DNA of 32,088 nt from an uncultured Acidobacteriota bacterium. GTDB lineage: Bacteria; Acidobacteriota; Terriglobia; Bryobacterales; Bryobacteraceae. The notes beneath the pieces are model-generated. The model saw nothing but the letters and a program-made list of their open reading frames with translations, was not told the origin of the DNA and searched no databases. How positions within the stretch are numbered: the first letter of the stretch is position 1; each line of letters opens with the position of its first letter. The position numbers and the translations under genes were made by a program. Of this stretch, positions 31,592 through 32,088 are shown piece after piece. The stretch covers positions 162,717-194,804 of the forward strand of contig CADECY010000002.1 of the NCBI GenBank assembly GCA_902825945.1. The letters are read 5' to 3'.

Positions 31592-32088
31592 ATGCGGATC
31601 GGCAAGACCTTCCTCATGGCCTCAGTCGCGCTCGGCGGTGGAGCCGCTTGGCTCATGAGCCAATCCTCGACACAGACGACGCTCATCGATCCTCCCGTCC
31701 AGGCGGACGCCGTCTTCCTGATGAAGTTCGGCCTCACCGACCAGAAGGAAACGCCATGGGATGGTTCAGTCGAAGTGGCCGGAGGCGAACTCGCCAAACT
31801 GGCTGGATACGAGATGCGCGTGGGCGATGTCGTGCATCCGCCCGCGCGATGGGAAGCCAAGTCGCGGCCCGCGTTTCTGTTTCAGCGGCGTCCGCATGAT
31901 GAGGATTACCTAAAGGAGACAGCGGGTCCGGTCATCCTGCAGCCGTCGCTGTACGCCTACGTGCGCGGACCCCGCTCGGCGGCGGTGAAGGTGCAAACCG
32001 CCCATGGCGAATTCAGCTTCGATGGAGCGCGTGTGGCATTCGGTAACCGCGCGATGTTTTTGAACGGGCGCGTGTCGGTGGAGCAAGT
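31592..32088 (+). CDS. Unrecognised exported or membrane-anchored protein, 3' end outside window
   Basis: An uninterrupted frame of 165 codons runs off the end of the window. The N-terminus (MRIGKTFLMASVALGGGAAWLMSQ) is a signal peptide or uncleaved anchor. The rest alternates hydrophobic and polar residues as in a beta-rich fold (DAVFLMKFGL, SVEVAGGELAKLAGYEMRVGD, GPVILQPSLYAYVRG, VKVQTAHGEFSFDGARVAFG). No family was recognised. A TACGAT box 7 bases before the ATG supports this start. Confidence 0.65.
   Translation, partial: MRIGKTFLMASVALGGGAAWLMSQSSTQTTLIDPPVQADAVFLMKFGLTDQKETPWDGSVEVAGGELAKLAGYEMRVGDVVHPPARWEAKSRPAFLFQRRPHDEDYLKETAGPVILQPSLYAYVRGPRSAAVKVQTAHGEFSFDGARVAFGNRAMFLNGRVSVEQ

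Overview
The window is about 32 kb of GC-rich, gene-dense bacterial chromosome. The gene content points to an Acidobacteriota genome, most likely of the Bryobacterales/Solibacter type. The evidence is a large outer-membrane receptor with a carboxypeptidase-regulatory-like N-terminus, PknB-like kinases with extracytoplasmic tails, an Hfq-like protein with a long N-terminal extension, and a YggX protein. This placement is inferred from families, not from a marker gene. No tRNA, rRNA, CRISPR array, insertion sequence or phage gene was seen. No gene-free stretch exceeds 300 bases; the longest, 27568-27820, holds the leader of the RRM gene and the thioesterase promoter.

Layout. 1-2791: end of a flavin-dependent halogenase followed 10 bases later by a carotenoid oxygenase, apparently one operon. 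2867-5043: a secreted M23-type peptidase and a small zinc-ribbon membrane protein that looks frameshifted. 5077-12958: the most coherent block. A histidine kinase and NtrC-type sigma-54 activator meet, end to end, a minus-strand series of TraR/DksA zinc finger, periplasmic coiled-coil protein, ABC exporter, HlyD adaptor and TolC-like channel. Two sequences resembling -24/-12 sigma-54 promoters precede the TraR/DksA and coiled-coil genes, and an intrinsic terminator sits just before the ABC gene. I infer a two-component, sigma-54-controlled type I-like export locus. 13069-18959: SMP-30-like protein, EEP-family nuclease/phosphatase, an unrecognised small protein, PIG-L deacetylase, MFS transporter and gatB. 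18985-25599: a TonB-receptor-like protein and tandem Ser/Thr kinases. 25600-31477: short genes of diverse function (TfoX-like, amidohydrolase, yggX, RRM protein, thioesterase, Hfq-like), then a HAD-like protein and a metzincin-like protein without a signal peptide. 31592-end: start of an unrecognised secreted or anchored protein.

Gene expression style. Many first genes of transcription units have a TANNNT-type -10 box ending only 5-11 bases before the start codon and no Shine-Dalgarno sequence, as expected of leaderless or nearly leaderless mRNAs. Several operon-internal genes and genes with a visible leader carry good AGGAG-type sites. At 25965-25986 two divergent genes appear to share one near-palindromic -10 element. 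Several convergent pairs share or abut their stop codons. All functions are read from motifs in the sequence; no database search was run.
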